From positions 1 to 64,000 of the forward strand of contig NZ_KE386844.1 in the NCBI RefSeq assembly GCF_000429065.1: DNA of 64,000 nucleotides, in the 5' to 3' direction. This DNA is from Silanimonas lenta DSM 16282 (GTDB lineage Bacteria > Pseudomonadota > Gammaproteobacteria > Xanthomonadales > Xanthomonadaceae). A program made the position numbers and the translations under genes. The notes beneath the pieces were generated by a model, which worked only from the letters and a program-made list of their open reading frames with translations, searched no databases and was not told the origin of the DNA. Shown piece after piece: positions 14,933 through 23,341 of the stretch. The stretch's first letter is position 1; each line of letters starts with the position of its first letter.

Positions 14933-16597
14933 ATGCGCCTGATTCCCTTCGCAGGCCTCGTCCTGCTCTCCGCCGCCGCGCTGGCGGCACCGGTACCGCC
15001 GGTGGATGGCAGCACCCACCGCCACGGCTTCGGCCCCGAGATCTCGGCCGAGGACTTCCGCGCCCATGTCGAGGTGCTGGCCAGCGACGAGTTCGCCGGC
15101 CGCGCGCCCGGCAGCGTGGGCGAGACCAGGACCGTGGCCTACCTCGTCGAGCAGCTGAAGCGCCTCGGCCTCAAGCCCGGCAACGGCGAGGCCTATACCC
15201 AGGACGTGCCGATGGTGGAGACCAAGGCCGACTTCGAGGCCAGCCGGCTCTCGCTCGCCACGCCCAAGCGCAGCCTCGCCCCGGCCCTCGGCCCGGAGGC
15301 CGTGGTGGGCACCCGCAGCGGCCAGGCCTCGGTCACGATCGAGGACAGCGAGCTCGTGTTCGTCGGCTATGGCGTGAACGCGCCGGAACTCGGCTGGAAC
15401 GACTACGAAGGCCTCGACGTGAAGGGCAAGACCGTGGTCATGCTGATCAACGACCCGGGCTTCCATGTCGGCGACGAGACCCTGTTCGGCGGCAGGCGCA
15501 TGACCTACTACGGCCGCTGGACCTACAAGTACGAGGAAGCGGCCCGCCAGGGCGCTGCGGCGGCGCTGATCATCCACGACGATGCCGGTGCCGCCTACCC
15601 CTGGGAAGTGGTGCAGAACAGCTGGGGCGGCCCGCAGTTCGACCTGCCCCCGAGCGAGGACCCGGAGCCGCGCCTGCCGGCCCAGGGCTGGATCAACGAC
15701 GCCACCGCCCGCGCCCTGTTCGCCGACGCCGGCCTCGATTTCGAGGCCCTGCGCGCCGCCGCCAGCCGCCCCGGCTTCCGCGCCGTGCCACTCGAGGCCC
15801 GCCTCTCGCTCACGCTCGAGAGCAGCACCCGCAGCGGCACCTCGCAGAACGTGGTGGCGGTACTGCCCGGCAGCACCCGCCCGGACGAAGCCATCGTCTA
15901 CCTCGCCCACTGGGACCACCTCGGCCGCAATTTCTCCGGCCTCGGCGACCGCATCTTCAATGGCGCGGTGGACAACGCCACCGGCGTGGCCGGCGTGCTG
16001 GAGATCGCCGAGCTGTTCACCACCCTCAAGACCCCGCCCGAGCGCAGCGTGGTGTTCCTGTTCGTCACCCTCGAGGAATCCGGCCTGCTCGGCTCGAAGT
16101 ACTACGCCGCCCACCCGCTGGTACCGCTGGAGAAGACCGTGGCGGCGATCAACCTCGATGCCATGAGCGTGATCGGCCCCACCCGCGACCTCGTGGTGAT
16201 CGGCCTCGGCAATTCCGAACTCGACGACCTCGCCCGCCGCTTCGCCAAGACCCAGGGCCGCGTGCTGGTGGAGGAGAGCGCCCCGCAGAACGGCTACTTC
16301 TTCCGCTCCGACCACTTCAACTTCGCCAAGGCCGGCGTGCCGGCGCTGTACGCCAAGGGCGGCGTGGACCATGTGGAGAAGGGCAGCGAGTACGGCCTTG
16401 CCTGGCAGGCCGACTACGTGGCGAACCGCTACCACAAGGTGGGCGACAACTTCGACCCCGCCTGGGACCTTCGCGGCGTGGTGCAGGACCTGCAGCTGCT
16501 GTTCGCGGTGGGCCACACGCTGGCGACCAGCGAGGCCTGGCCGAACTACGTGGAGGGCAATGCCTTCCGCAAGACGGAGCAGCGCGGGCGGTTCTGA
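14933..16597 (+). CDS. M28-family zinc metallopeptidase with PA domain
   Basis: A 554-residue exported peptidase. A signal peptide (residues 1-18) is followed by an N-terminal lid segment, a protease-associated insertion (about 120-260) and the M28 catalytic domain (about 285-520). Zinc ligands are visible: His in AHWDHLGR, Asp in NGAVDNATG, paired Glu in LEESGLLGS, Asp in NLDAMS and His in RSDHFNFA. Such enzymes are periplasmic or secreted aminopeptidases or carboxypeptidases. The chosen ATG opens the signal peptide; earlier in-frame starts would add 84 non-homologous residues. It is one of several exported peptidases in this window, consistent with a bacterium that feeds on protein. Confidence 0.9.
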   Translation: MRLIPFAGLVLLSAAALAAPVPPVDGSTHRHGFGPEISAEDFRAHVEVLASDEFAGRAPGSVGETRTVAYLVEQLKRLGLKPGNGEAYTQDVPMVETKADFEASRLSLATPKRSLAPALGPEAVVGTRSGQASVTIEDSELVFVGYGVNAPELGWNDYEGLDVKGKTVVMLINDPGFHVGDETLFGGRRMTYYGRWTYKYEEAARQGAAAALIIHDDAGAAYPWEVVQNSWGGPQFDLPPSEDPEPRLPAQGWINDATARALFADAGLDFEALRAAASRPGFRAVPLEARLSLTLESSTRSGTSQNVVAVLPGSTRPDEAIVYLAHWDHLGRNFSGLGDRIFNGAVDNATGVAGVLEIAELFTTLKTPPERSVVFLFVTLEESGLLGSKYYAAHPLVPLEKTVAAINLDAMSVIGPTRDLVVIGLGNSELDDLARRFAKTQGRVLVEESAPQNGYFFRSDHFNFAKAGVPALYAKGGVDHVEKGSEYGLAWQADYVANRYHKVGDNFDPAWDLRGVVQDLQLLFAVGHTLATSEAWPNYVEGNAFRKTEQRGRF

Positions 16598-16783
16598 GCG
16601 CGGTAGCGGGGCGGGGAGCGCCTGCCTTGTGCTGACGGGCGTCTCGGCTGGCGGGCCTGCCCGCGGCATGCGGCAGTTGGTCGAGAAGCGCCTGCCTTCG
16701 CGGCGCTCCGGGTGTTTCGCCGCGAGCCGCGACGCCGCGGGTGGCGTTTCGCGGCAAGCGAGCCATGGATGGCGAGCGCCCGA

Positions 16784-16805
16784 GTCGGGGCAGGACTGCC
16801 CCGAC
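16784..16805. repeat. Extragenic hairpin repeat
   Basis: A nine-base perfect stem with a GGAC loop. The core GGGCA-GGAY-TGCCC is shared with the hairpin at 1637-1660. It may also act as a terminator for the M28 gene, although no T-run follows. Confidence 0.6.
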
Positions 16806-16822
16806 CGAGGGAAGAGCGAAAT

Positions 16823-16918
16823 GCCGCACGCGGCAGGCAGGCTCGCCAGCCACGACCGCCGTCCGCACGAGGCAGGCGCTCCAGAGAAGGGCCGCACGCG
16901 GCAGGCAGGCTCGCCAGC
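16823..16918. repeat. Pair of exact 28-bp direct repeats
   Basis: The same 28 bases, beginning GCCGCACGCGGCAGG, occur at 16823-16850 and 16891-16918. Similarity continues imperfectly for about ten bases afterwards. The inner GCCGCACGCGGC is itself palindromic. Confidence 0.7.
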
Positions 16919-16938
16919 GACGACCACCGCCCGCGACG

Positions 16939-17919
16939 CTACCGCCCCAGCGCCTCCCGCAGCGCCGCCGCCGTGCCCGCCACGTCCTCCATCATCGGCA
17001 TGTGCCCGCAGCCCGGCAGCAGCACGGTGCGCGAGTCGGCAAGGCCGGCGGCGTAGGCAGCGGCGGCGCTCGGGTCGATCACCCGGTCGCCCTCGCACCA
17101 CAGCAGCAGGGTAGGAGCGCGGATCTGCCCCAGCAGGGGCTGCACGGCGAAGCGCTCCTCGCCGCGCAGGCGGGCCAGCACCGCCAGCTCGAAGTCGCGG
17201 TCGGCGATGCGGCGGCGGATGAAGGCGCGGTCTACCGGCCAGGGCACGAAGGGCGGGTCGGCGAAGACCAGGCCGAGGTAGCGGTCGAGGCTGGCGCGAT
17301 CCTCCACCGCGAAGGGATGCCCGCCCGCGAGCACGGCGCGACCGAAGGCGTTCTCCTCGAAGGGCACGCCAGCGGCGGAGACGAGGGCGAGGCGCCGTAT
17401 CTTCTCCGGCCGGGTGGCGGCCACCAGGGCGGCGATATGCCCCCCCATCGAATGGCCCACGAGCAGCTCGGGCGGGCGCGGCAGGGTGTCGAGCCAGGCG
17501 GCGATGCGCCCGGCCTGGGCGCGCACGCCGTAGTCGGCCCCCGGCAGGCGCTGGCTTTCGCCCCAGCCGGCCAGGTCCGGAGCGACGAGGCGGTACTCGC
17601 CGGAGAGTGCCGCCATCAGCGGCAGCCAGTTCTCCTTGCTGCCGGTGAAGCCGTGCAGCAGCACCACCAGCGGCGCCGACTCCGGCCCGGCCTCGAGCTG
17701 CACGAGGCGCTGCCCCTCCACCTCGACCGTCCGCTCGCTGGCCCCGGCCTGCCAGCGCTGCACCGCCACGTAGGCGGCCAGCGCCCACTCCGGCTTCCAG
17801 GCGAGGAGGCCGATCACCAGCAGCAGGTCGAGGCCCAGCGAGAGCCACACGATCCGCCGCCAGCGCCTGCGGCGCGCATCGCTGCGCGGCTCCCCCGCCA
17901 GGCGCTGCGCCGCAGCCAT
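16939..17919 (-). CDS. Alpha/beta-fold hydrolase, membrane-anchored
   Basis: A 326-residue protein. After a basic N-terminus, one membrane helix (about 24-42, IVWLSLGLDLLLVIGLLAW) anchors it, leaving the hydrolase domain outside the cytoplasm. The fold is clear: oxyanion loop LLHGFTGSKENW, nucleophile elbow GHSMGG (serine about 158), acid in WCEGDRVID and histidine in GCGHMPMMED. Substrate is unknown; lipase, esterase and haloperoxidase-like members share these motifs. It starts three bases after the M1 peptidase stop codon, so the two form an operon. Confidence 0.85.
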   Translation of the reverse strand: MAAAQRLAGEPRSDARRRRWRRIVWLSLGLDLLLVIGLLAWKPEWALAAYVAVQRWQAGASERTVEVEGQRLVQLEAGPESAPLVVLLHGFTGSKENWLPLMAALSGEYRLVAPDLAGWGESQRLPGADYGVRAQAGRIAAWLDTLPRPPELLVGHSMGGHIAALVAATRPEKIRRLALVSAAGVPFEENAFGRAVLAGGHPFAVEDRASLDRYLGLVFADPPFVPWPVDRAFIRRRIADRDFELAVLARLRGEERFAVQPLLGQIRAPTLLLWCEGDRVIDPSAAAAYAAGLADSRTVLLPGCGHMPMMEDVAGTAAALREALGR

Positions 17920-17922
17920 GGC

Positions 17923-19791
17923 TCAGGGCGCCCTGGCGTCGAGCAGGGCCTGCACGCTGGCGCGGGTGATCGGGTGGTAGCCCGGCGCGGCCTGCTGGAA
18001 CACCTGGCGGGCGAAGACGCGGTCGCCCTCCGACTGCTCGGCCAGCGCCCGGTAGATCGGCAGGATCAGCTTGCGCCGCCCCACCTTGCGCAGGAACTGC
18101 GCCAGCGCCGGCCGCGCCTCGAAGTAGCCGGCACGCACCGTGATCGGATACCAGCGCTGGGCGATCTCGCCATTGGCGGTGCCGGTGAGGCGGAAGGCGC
18201 CGTCGATCTCCAGCAGCTGCTGGGCGCTGATGTCGGCCGGCAGCCCCTCGAGGAAGTGCACCCACTCCTGGGTGATCCAGCGCGAGGTGTCGATGCCGCG
18301 GGCCGTGGTCTGGCCCTCGAGCCAGCGCGTACGCGCGGCGTCCACGGCCTCGAGACGGGCCGAGGTGGCCGGCACTGCGGTATCGGGCAGGCCGGGGCCG
18401 GCGATCCACGCCGCCACCTCCGCGTCGCTGACCTTGCCCGGATGCTTCGCCAGCAGCTCGCGGCGCAGGAAGGCGAGGAAATCGTCGGTGGTCACGCTCT
18501 TGAAGGCGTGCTCGTCGAACCACTTGCGCAGGAAGGGGTCGAACACCTCGCGGCCGAAGCGCTGCTCGAGGAAGATCAGGAACCACTGGCCCTTGATGTA
18601 GGCCACGTCATTGGTGGCGTCCTCCGGGTCGCCTCCCGGCGTGGCCGGCAGGGCCAGCACCTGGCGCTCGGGGGGCAGGCTGCGCAGCGCCTCGCGCAGC
18701 CCGGCCTGGGCCACCACGTTCTCCATCGCGGCCTGCTCGGCGCCGAACACCTGCTCGACGATGCGGTTCTCGACGTAGCTGGTGAAGCCCTCGTTCAACC
18801 AGAAGTCCTTCCAGCTGGCATTGGTGACCAGGTTGCCCGACCAGGAATGCGCCAGTTCATGGGCGATCAGCGAGACCAGCGACTTGTCGCCGACGATGAC
18901 CGTGGGAGTGATGAAGGAAAGCCGCGGGTTCTCCATGCCGCCGTAGGGGAAGCTGGCGGGCAGGATCAGGAGGTCGTAGCGCTCCCAGCGGTAGGGGCCG
19001 TAGAGCGCCTCGGTGGCCGCGATCATCGCCTCGGTGTCGGCGAACTCGGCCACGGCCCTGTCGAGCACCGGGGCCTCGGCCCAGATACCGGCGCGCGGCG
19101 AGAGCGGCTTGAAGCGGAAATCGCCCACCGCGATCGCGAGCAGGTAGCTCGGGATCGGCTGCGGCATGCGGAAGCGGTAGTCGCCGGTGGGCTGGGCGTC
19201 CGGGCGGTTGTCGGCGCTCATCAGCGCCATCAGCCCGGCCGGGGTGCGCACCCGCGCGCTGTAGGTGAAGCGTACCGAGGGCGTGTCCTGCAGCGGCACC
19301 CAGCTGCGGGCATGGATGGCCTGCGACTGGCTGAACAGCAGCGGCTGCCTGCCGGTGGCGGTGAGCGCAGGCGGCATCCACTGCAGGCCCGAGGCCTCGG
19401 GCGAGGTGCGGTAGCGGATGCGCACCGCCTCCACCCGCCCCGGCAGGGAGATCACGAGGCGGCGGCCGAGGATCTCGTCCGGCTCGCCGAGGGTGAAGGC
19501 AGCACGCTGCCAGCGGCCCTCGCCCACCCGGGCCTGCACCCGCTCGATGGCAAGATCGCGGGTGTCGAGCACCAGCTCCGCCGGGCCGGTGGCCTTCGGA
19601 TCGGCCCAGGCCAGGGTGTGCACCACCTCGCCCTGCAGGGTGCGGGTGGCGAAGTCCACCCGCAGGTCGAGGGCCATGTCGGTGATCCGCACCAGCTGCG
19701 GCTGGGCATGGCTGTGTTCATCATCGGCCCGGGAACTGGCCAGGGCCACGGTGGCAAAGGCAGAGAGGGCAAGGGCGAAGAGCAGGCGCAT
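17923..19791 (-). CDS. M1-family metallopeptidase (leukotriene A4 hydrolase/aminopeptidase B-like)
   Basis: A 622-residue exported aminopeptidase with a signal peptide (residues 1-18). The substrate-binding motif YGGMENPRLSF and the zinc site HELAHSWSGN followed by NEGFTSYVE are complete. The SWSGN after the zinc site and a helical C-terminal domain (about 480-622) point to the LTA4H/aminopeptidase B branch rather than PepN. It would remove N-terminal residues from peptides in the periplasm. The start MRLLFALAL is chosen because the signal peptide begins there. It is operonic with the downstream alpha/beta hydrolase and divergent from the secretion-ATPase-like gene at 19870. Confidence 0.9.
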   Translation of the reverse strand: MRLLFALALSAFATVALASSRADDEHSHAQPQLVRITDMALDLRVDFATRTLQGEVVHTLAWADPKATGPAELVLDTRDLAIERVQARVGEGRWQRAAFTLGEPDEILGRRLVISLPGRVEAVRIRYRTSPEASGLQWMPPALTATGRQPLLFSQSQAIHARSWVPLQDTPSVRFTYSARVRTPAGLMALMSADNRPDAQPTGDYRFRMPQPIPSYLLAIAVGDFRFKPLSPRAGIWAEAPVLDRAVAEFADTEAMIAATEALYGPYRWERYDLLILPASFPYGGMENPRLSFITPTVIVGDKSLVSLIAHELAHSWSGNLVTNASWKDFWLNEGFTSYVENRIVEQVFGAEQAAMENVVAQAGLREALRSLPPERQVLALPATPGGDPEDATNDVAYIKGQWFLIFLEQRFGREVFDPFLRKWFDEHAFKSVTTDDFLAFLRRELLAKHPGKVSDAEVAAWIAGPGLPDTAVPATSARLEAVDAARTRWLEGQTTARGIDTSRWITQEWVHFLEGLPADISAQQLLEIDGAFRLTGTANGEIAQRWYPITVRAGYFEARPALAQFLRKVGRRKLILPIYRALAEQSEGDRVFARQVFQQAAPGYHPITRASVQALLDARAP

Positions 19792-19820
19792 CGGGCGGTC
19801 CAAACAGGGGCCGGGCAGCA

Positions 19821-19836
19821 TTTGAGTCTACTCAAA
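19821..19836. promoter_or_regulatory. Palindrome between divergent genes, possible operator
   Basis: TTTGAGTCTACTCAAA is a perfect 7-bp inverted repeat with a two-base centre, AT-rich in a GC-rich spacer, 29 bases from the M1 start and 33 bases from the ATPase-like start. Its position suits a repressor or activator site acting on either gene; no regulator is identified. Confidence 0.4.
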
Positions 19837-19869
19837 CGCGGTGCGGTTCCGGCGGGAGAGAGTGGGCGC

Positions 19870-21327
19870 ATGCCCCCGCCCCTGCCGCCGACGTTCCAGG
19901 ACAGCGCCCAGCTGGACCACTTTCTCTCCCGCCTTGCCTCGGGACTGGAGGTGATGCCCCATGGCCTCGCGGCCTCGGTGGACGTCGCCCATGTCGAACC
20001 CGACCCGCGCGCCCTGGCCCAGGTCCCGGGGCAGGCGGCGCGCCGCTTCGCCAGCCTGCCGCTGCGGCGCCATGGCCACCTGCTCGCGGTGGCGATGGCA
20101 CGCCCCCATGACCTCGAGGCCCTCCAGGGCATTGGCTTCCTCACCGACTGCACGGTGATCCCGCTTGCCGCCGATCCGCAGGCGCTGGAGGCCGCACTGG
20201 CGGCGCATTACGACTACCAGGACGACCTCGAGGTGGCCCGCCAGCTCGGCCTCGACCGGGAGCGCGACCCCGAGGCCGTGGCGGCGGCCGACATGGAGCG
20301 GCTGGCGGCGCAGGCACCGATCATCCGCATGATCAACGACGCGATCGCCGACGCCGTCTCGCGGCGCGCCTCCGACCTGCATCTCCGCCCGGGCGAGCAC
20401 GGGACGGAACTGCTGTACCGCATCGATGACGAACTGGTACCGGTACGGCGCTTCCTGCCCGACCTGCTTCCGGCCCTGGTGTCGCGCATCAAGGTGCTGG
20501 GCCGGATGAACCTCGCCGAGCACCGCACGGCGCAGGACGGCCGCACCACCTTCGTGCTTCCCGATGGCCGGCCGGTGGACCTGCGCATCTCGGTGCTGCC
20601 GAGCATCCACGGCGAAAGCGTGGCGATCCGGCTGCTGGACAGCTCGCAGGGCCTGCGCAGCCTCGACCAGATCGGGCTCTCGCCCACCGACCGCCAGCGC
20701 ATCGACGACCTCCTGGCCGCCGACCATGGCCTGTTCCTCGTCTGCGGCCCCGCCGGCTTCACCTTCGCCTCGGCCATGCGCAACTTCCTCCGCCACGATC
20801 CCGACGTGATCATGGTGGGCGAGATCCGCGACCGGGAGACCGCAGAGATCGCCATCGAGAGCGCCCTGACCGGGCACCTCGTGCTCAGCACCCTGCATAC
20901 CAATACCGCTGCCACGGCAGTGACCCGCCTGCTCGACCTCGGCGTCGAACCCTACCTGCTGCGGGCCAGTCTGCTCGGCGCCATGTCGCAACGTCTGGTG
21001 CGCCGGATCTGCCCGCACTGCAAGGCCAGGACACAGGCCGACCCGCGCATTGCCGGCCTGCTCGGCCTGCCGGCAGACGCCCCTTACTGGAAAGGCCGGG
21101 GCTGTGCGGAATGCGAGGGCCTCGGCATGCGCGGGCGCACCGCCGCCTACGAACTGCTCACCGTCTCACCCGGCATCCTGCCGCTGGTCCGGGCGGGCGC
21201 GGAAGCCGACCGCATCCATGCCGTGGCGGTGCAGGAAGGCATGGTGCCGCTCACCGCGACCGCGGCGGCAATGGCGGCACGCGGCGAGATCTCGCTGGAG
21301 GAGGCCTTCCGCGCCCGCACCGACTGA
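19870..21327 (+). CDS. GspE/PilB-type secretion ATPase homologue lacking the Walker A segment
   Basis: A 485-residue relative of the ATPases that drive type II secretion and type IV pili, which are usually 550 residues or more. Present are an N-terminal GspE-like domain, the N2 domain (ASDLHLR, LAEHRTAQDGR), the Walker B block HDPDVIMVGEIRDRETAE, the His box GHLVLSTLHTN and the tetracysteine zinc site CPHC plus CAEC. The Walker A loop is not there: FLVCGPAG runs straight into FTFASAMRNF, skipping the expected GSGKTT, the Asp box and about 50 residues, in frame. It should not bind ATP in the normal way. No pilin or Gsp genes are adjacent. It may be a decaying paralogue or a dominant partner of another ATPase. 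Confidence 0.8.
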   Translation: MPPPLPPTFQDSAQLDHFLSRLASGLEVMPHGLAASVDVAHVEPDPRALAQVPGQAARRFASLPLRRHGHLLAVAMARPHDLEALQGIGFLTDCTVIPLAADPQALEAALAAHYDYQDDLEVARQLGLDRERDPEAVAAADMERLAAQAPIIRMINDAIADAVSRRASDLHLRPGEHGTELLYRIDDELVPVRRFLPDLLPALVSRIKVLGRMNLAEHRTAQDGRTTFVLPDGRPVDLRISVLPSIHGESVAIRLLDSSQGLRSLDQIGLSPTDRQRIDDLLAADHGLFLVCGPAGFTFASAMRNFLRHDPDVIMVGEIRDRETAEIAIESALTGHLVLSTLHTNTAATAVTRLLDLGVEPYLLRASLLGAMSQRLVRRICPHCKARTQADPRIAGLLGLPADAPYWKGRGCAECEGLGMRGRTAAYELLTVSPGILPLVRAGAEADRIHAVAVQEGMVPLTATAAAMAARGEISLEEAFRARTD

Positions 21328-21342
21328 GCGCGTAGCGGCCGT

Positions 21343-22104
21343 TCAGGCCTTGCAGCCGGAATGGATGGCGCAGATGCCGGCCGAGAGATTGCGGTAGTCG
21401 CAGCGCTCGAAGCCGGCCTCGGCCATCATCGCCTTCAACGCCTCCTGCGGCGGATGCTTGCGGATGCTCTCGGCGAGGTACTGGTAGCTGCCGGCATCGT
21501 TGGCGATGAGCCGGCCGAGCCGCGGCAGCACCTGGAAGCTATGGAAGTCGTAGAGCGGCCGCAGCCACTCTGGCTTCACTTCGGAGAACTCCAGCACCAG
21601 GGCCTTGCCGCCGGGCTTCAGCACCCGGTGCATCTCGCGCAGGGCGCGGGCCTTGTCGGTGACATTGCGCAGGCCAAAAGCGATGGTGACGAGGTCGAAG
21701 CTGGCGTCCGGGAAGGGCAGGGCCTCGGCGTTCAGCTGCACCCAGCGCAGGCCGCGCACGAGGCCCCGGTCGGTCATGCGGTCGCGGCCCACCCCGAGCA
21801 TGGCGGCGTTGATGTCGCCCACCACCACCTCGCCGCTCTCGCCCACCCGCTCGTGCAGCAGGGCGGCGATGTCGCCGGTGCCACCGGCAAGATCGAGGAC
21901 CCGGTCGCCTTTCGCCACCCCCGAGGTGGCGACGAAATGCCGCTTCCAGAGCCGGTGCACGCCCAGGCTCATCAGGTCGTTCATCAGGTCGTACTTGCCG
22001 GCCACCGAGGTGAACACGCCGCGCACCAGGCGGGCCTTCTCGGCCACGGGCACGTCGCGGAAGCCGAAGTGGGTGGTGCCCTCGGGGCGGTTCGTCTCGT
22101 CCAT
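21343..22104 (-). CDS. ubiE: Ubiquinone/menaquinone C-methyltransferase
   Basis: A 253-residue SAM-dependent methyltransferase that methylates the 2-methoxy-6-polyprenyl-benzoquinol intermediate of ubiquinone synthesis (and demethylmenaquinone where present). Family signatures are visible: [11 protein letters not shown] near residue 38, the SAM-binding DLAGGTGD at about 71, and FGLRNVTD. Length is as expected. It converges with the ATPase-like gene across 15 bases. The next gene in the same direction upstream is the DUF971 protein; a 53-bp gap separates them. Confidence 0.95.
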   Translation of the reverse strand: MDETNRPEGTTHFGFRDVPVAEKARLVRGVFTSVAGKYDLMNDLMSLGVHRLWKRHFVATSGVAKGDRVLDLAGGTGDIAALLHERVGESGEVVVGDINAAMLGVGRDRMTDRGLVRGLRWVQLNAEALPFPDASFDLVTIAFGLRNVTDKARALREMHRVLKPGGKALVLEFSEVKPEWLRPLYDFHSFQVLPRLGRLIANDAGSYQYLAESIRKHPPQEALKAMMAEAGFERCDYRNLSAGICAIHSGCKA

Positions 22105-22157
22105 CCGCCGATTATGCCGGAGCCGCCCCCCGCCCTGGCCGGGGCCAGCGGCCAGGC

Positions 22158-22511
22158 TCAGCCGCGCTCGAGCCCGGCCGCCGCCAGGGCCTGCTCGTAG
22201 GCGGCCCAGCGCTCGGCCTGCTCACGCCCCAGCCGGTGCAGGTAGTCCCAGGTGTAGAGCCCGGTGGCATGGCCATCGCTGAAGCGCAGCAGCACGGCGT
22301 AATGGCCCACCGGCTCCACCGCCTCGATGGCCACCCCGCGCTTGCCCGCCACCAGCACTTTCTGGTCTGGCGAATGCCCCTGCACCTCGGCGCTGGGCGA
22401 TTCCACCCGCAGGTACTCCGCCGGCAGGCGGAAGGTCTGGCCATCGTCGAAGGCCACTTCCAGCAGCCGCGAGACGCGGTGCAGGGTGATCGCGGTTGGA
22501 CGGGCGTTCAT
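22158..22511 (-). CDS. DUF971 (GBBH-like N-terminal domain) protein
   Basis: A 117-residue cytosolic protein made of a single DUF971 domain, the fold found at the N-terminus of gamma-butyrobetaine hydroxylase. The pattern [50 protein letters not shown] is typical. Stand-alone DUF971 proteins have been linked to iron-sulfur cluster work but the role is not settled. The ATG at 22511 is preferred; an upstream in-frame start would add 49 residues without domain content. It probably shares a transcript with ubiE, with which it often neighbours in proteobacteria. Confidence 0.85.
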   Translation of the reverse strand: MNARPTAITLHRVSRLLEVAFDDGQTFRLPAEYLRVESPSAEVQGHSPDQKVLVAGKRGVAIEAVEPVGHYAVLLRFSDGHATGLYTWDYLHRLGREQAERWAAYEQALAAAGLERG

Positions 22512-22702
22512 CGGCGCAACGGGGCCAGGGGCATCGGCAGGACGCGAAGCATGGCCGGAAACGGCGGCCTGCCGCGAGCCCCGCGCCGTGAAGACCGGGC
22601 TGAACGCCGCGCGACGGGCGGCTGAATGGACGTGGCGCCGGGCCTTGCCAGCGCCCATGGCGGGCCTATGCTCGGAGGCATCCGCTGCACGAGGAGCCTG
22701 CC

Positions 22703-23287
22703 ATGCGCCGCCTGCCGCTCATTGCCGCCCTGCCCGCCCTGCTCGTCGCCCTGCCGGCATCCGCCTTCCAGCAGGTCGAGGTGAAGCTGCCCGCCGCCCT
22801 CGCCCAGGTACAGCAGGTCTACATCGCCCCGGCCACGCTCGAGCTGCCCGAGGCCCGGCGCTTCGACCGCCGCGGCGATGGCCCGCGCCCGGTGCTGGAG
22901 CGCGATGCCGAGGCCCGGGCCGCCGATCTCGCGGCCGCCCTGCGCCGCGGCTTCGACCGCGGCTTCACCGTGGTCGATGCGCCCGGCCCCGGCGTGCTGG
23001 TGGTGCAGCCCACCCTCACCCGCCTCGAGTCCAGCCGGCCGACCATGGCCGACTACCAGCGCGAACCCGGCCTCGGCTTCGAGTCCGTCTACGCCGGCGG
23101 CGCCGCGGTGCGCTTCCGCCTGGAGCGCGACGGGCAGGAGGTGGCCGTGCTGGAGGACCGCTACATGGGCAGCTTCAGCGATGGCGTGCCGCGGGTGGGC
23201 ATCTGGCAGGACACCGACCGCGCCTTCTCGCAGTGGGCACGCCGGCTGCCGGCCTGGGTGGCGCAGCCGCGCACCGCAGGGCGCTGA
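22703..23287 (+). CDS. Exported hypothetical protein (DUF3313-like)
   Basis: A 194-residue protein with a signal peptide ending at ASA (residue 21). The mature part has the layout of DUF3313-type envelope proteins: VYIAPATLEL near the start, a helix of alternating Asp/Arg/Ala (AEARAADLAAALRRGFDRGF), VVQPTLTRLESSRP, then beta-strands with RLERDGQEVAVLEDRYMG. The family assignment is tentative and no function is known. A GAGGAG ribosome site lies six bases upstream of the ATG. It is followed by a strong hairpin terminator shared with convergent xerC. Confidence 0.65.
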   Translation: MRRLPLIAALPALLVALPASAFQQVEVKLPAALAQVQQVYIAPATLELPEARRFDRRGDGPRPVLERDAEARAADLAAALRRGFDRGFTVVDAPGPGVLVVQPTLTRLESSRPTMADYQREPGLGFESVYAGGAAVRFRLERDGQEVAVLEDRYMGSFSDGVPRVGIWQDTDRAFSQWARRLPAWVAQPRTAGR

Positions 23288-23307
23288 ACGCCTCCGTCCT
23301 CATCCTT

Positions 23308-23340
23308 CGCCGAAGGCCCGGCCCCGCCGGGCCTTCGGCG
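23308..23340. terminator. Bidirectional hairpin terminator
   Basis: Stem CGCCGAAGGCCCGGC pairs perfectly with GCCGGGCCTTCGGCG around a short loop. Outer arms GAACGCC and GGCGTTC, at about 23286 and 23337, extend the pairing. It sits exactly between the 3' ends of two convergent genes. Confidence 0.8.
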
Positions 23341-23341
23341 T

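Larger units (their letters stand above)
16598..16938. other. Intergenic region with dispersed and tandem repeats, no gene
   Basis: This 341-bp gap between two 3' ends holds no credible coding region. It contains a perfect hairpin at 16784-16805 (stem GTCGGGGCA with TGCCCCGAC, loop GGAC) of the same design as the one at 1637-1660. It also has an exact 28-bp direct repeat at 16823-16850 and 16891-16918, spaced 68 bases. The convergent layout suggests a role in termination or a landing place for extragenic repeats. Confidence 0.7.

Noticed and set aside
14828..18586. 1252-codon minus-strand frame
   Set aside because: It overlaps the M28, hydrolase and M1 genes in wrong frames and has no recognisable domain.
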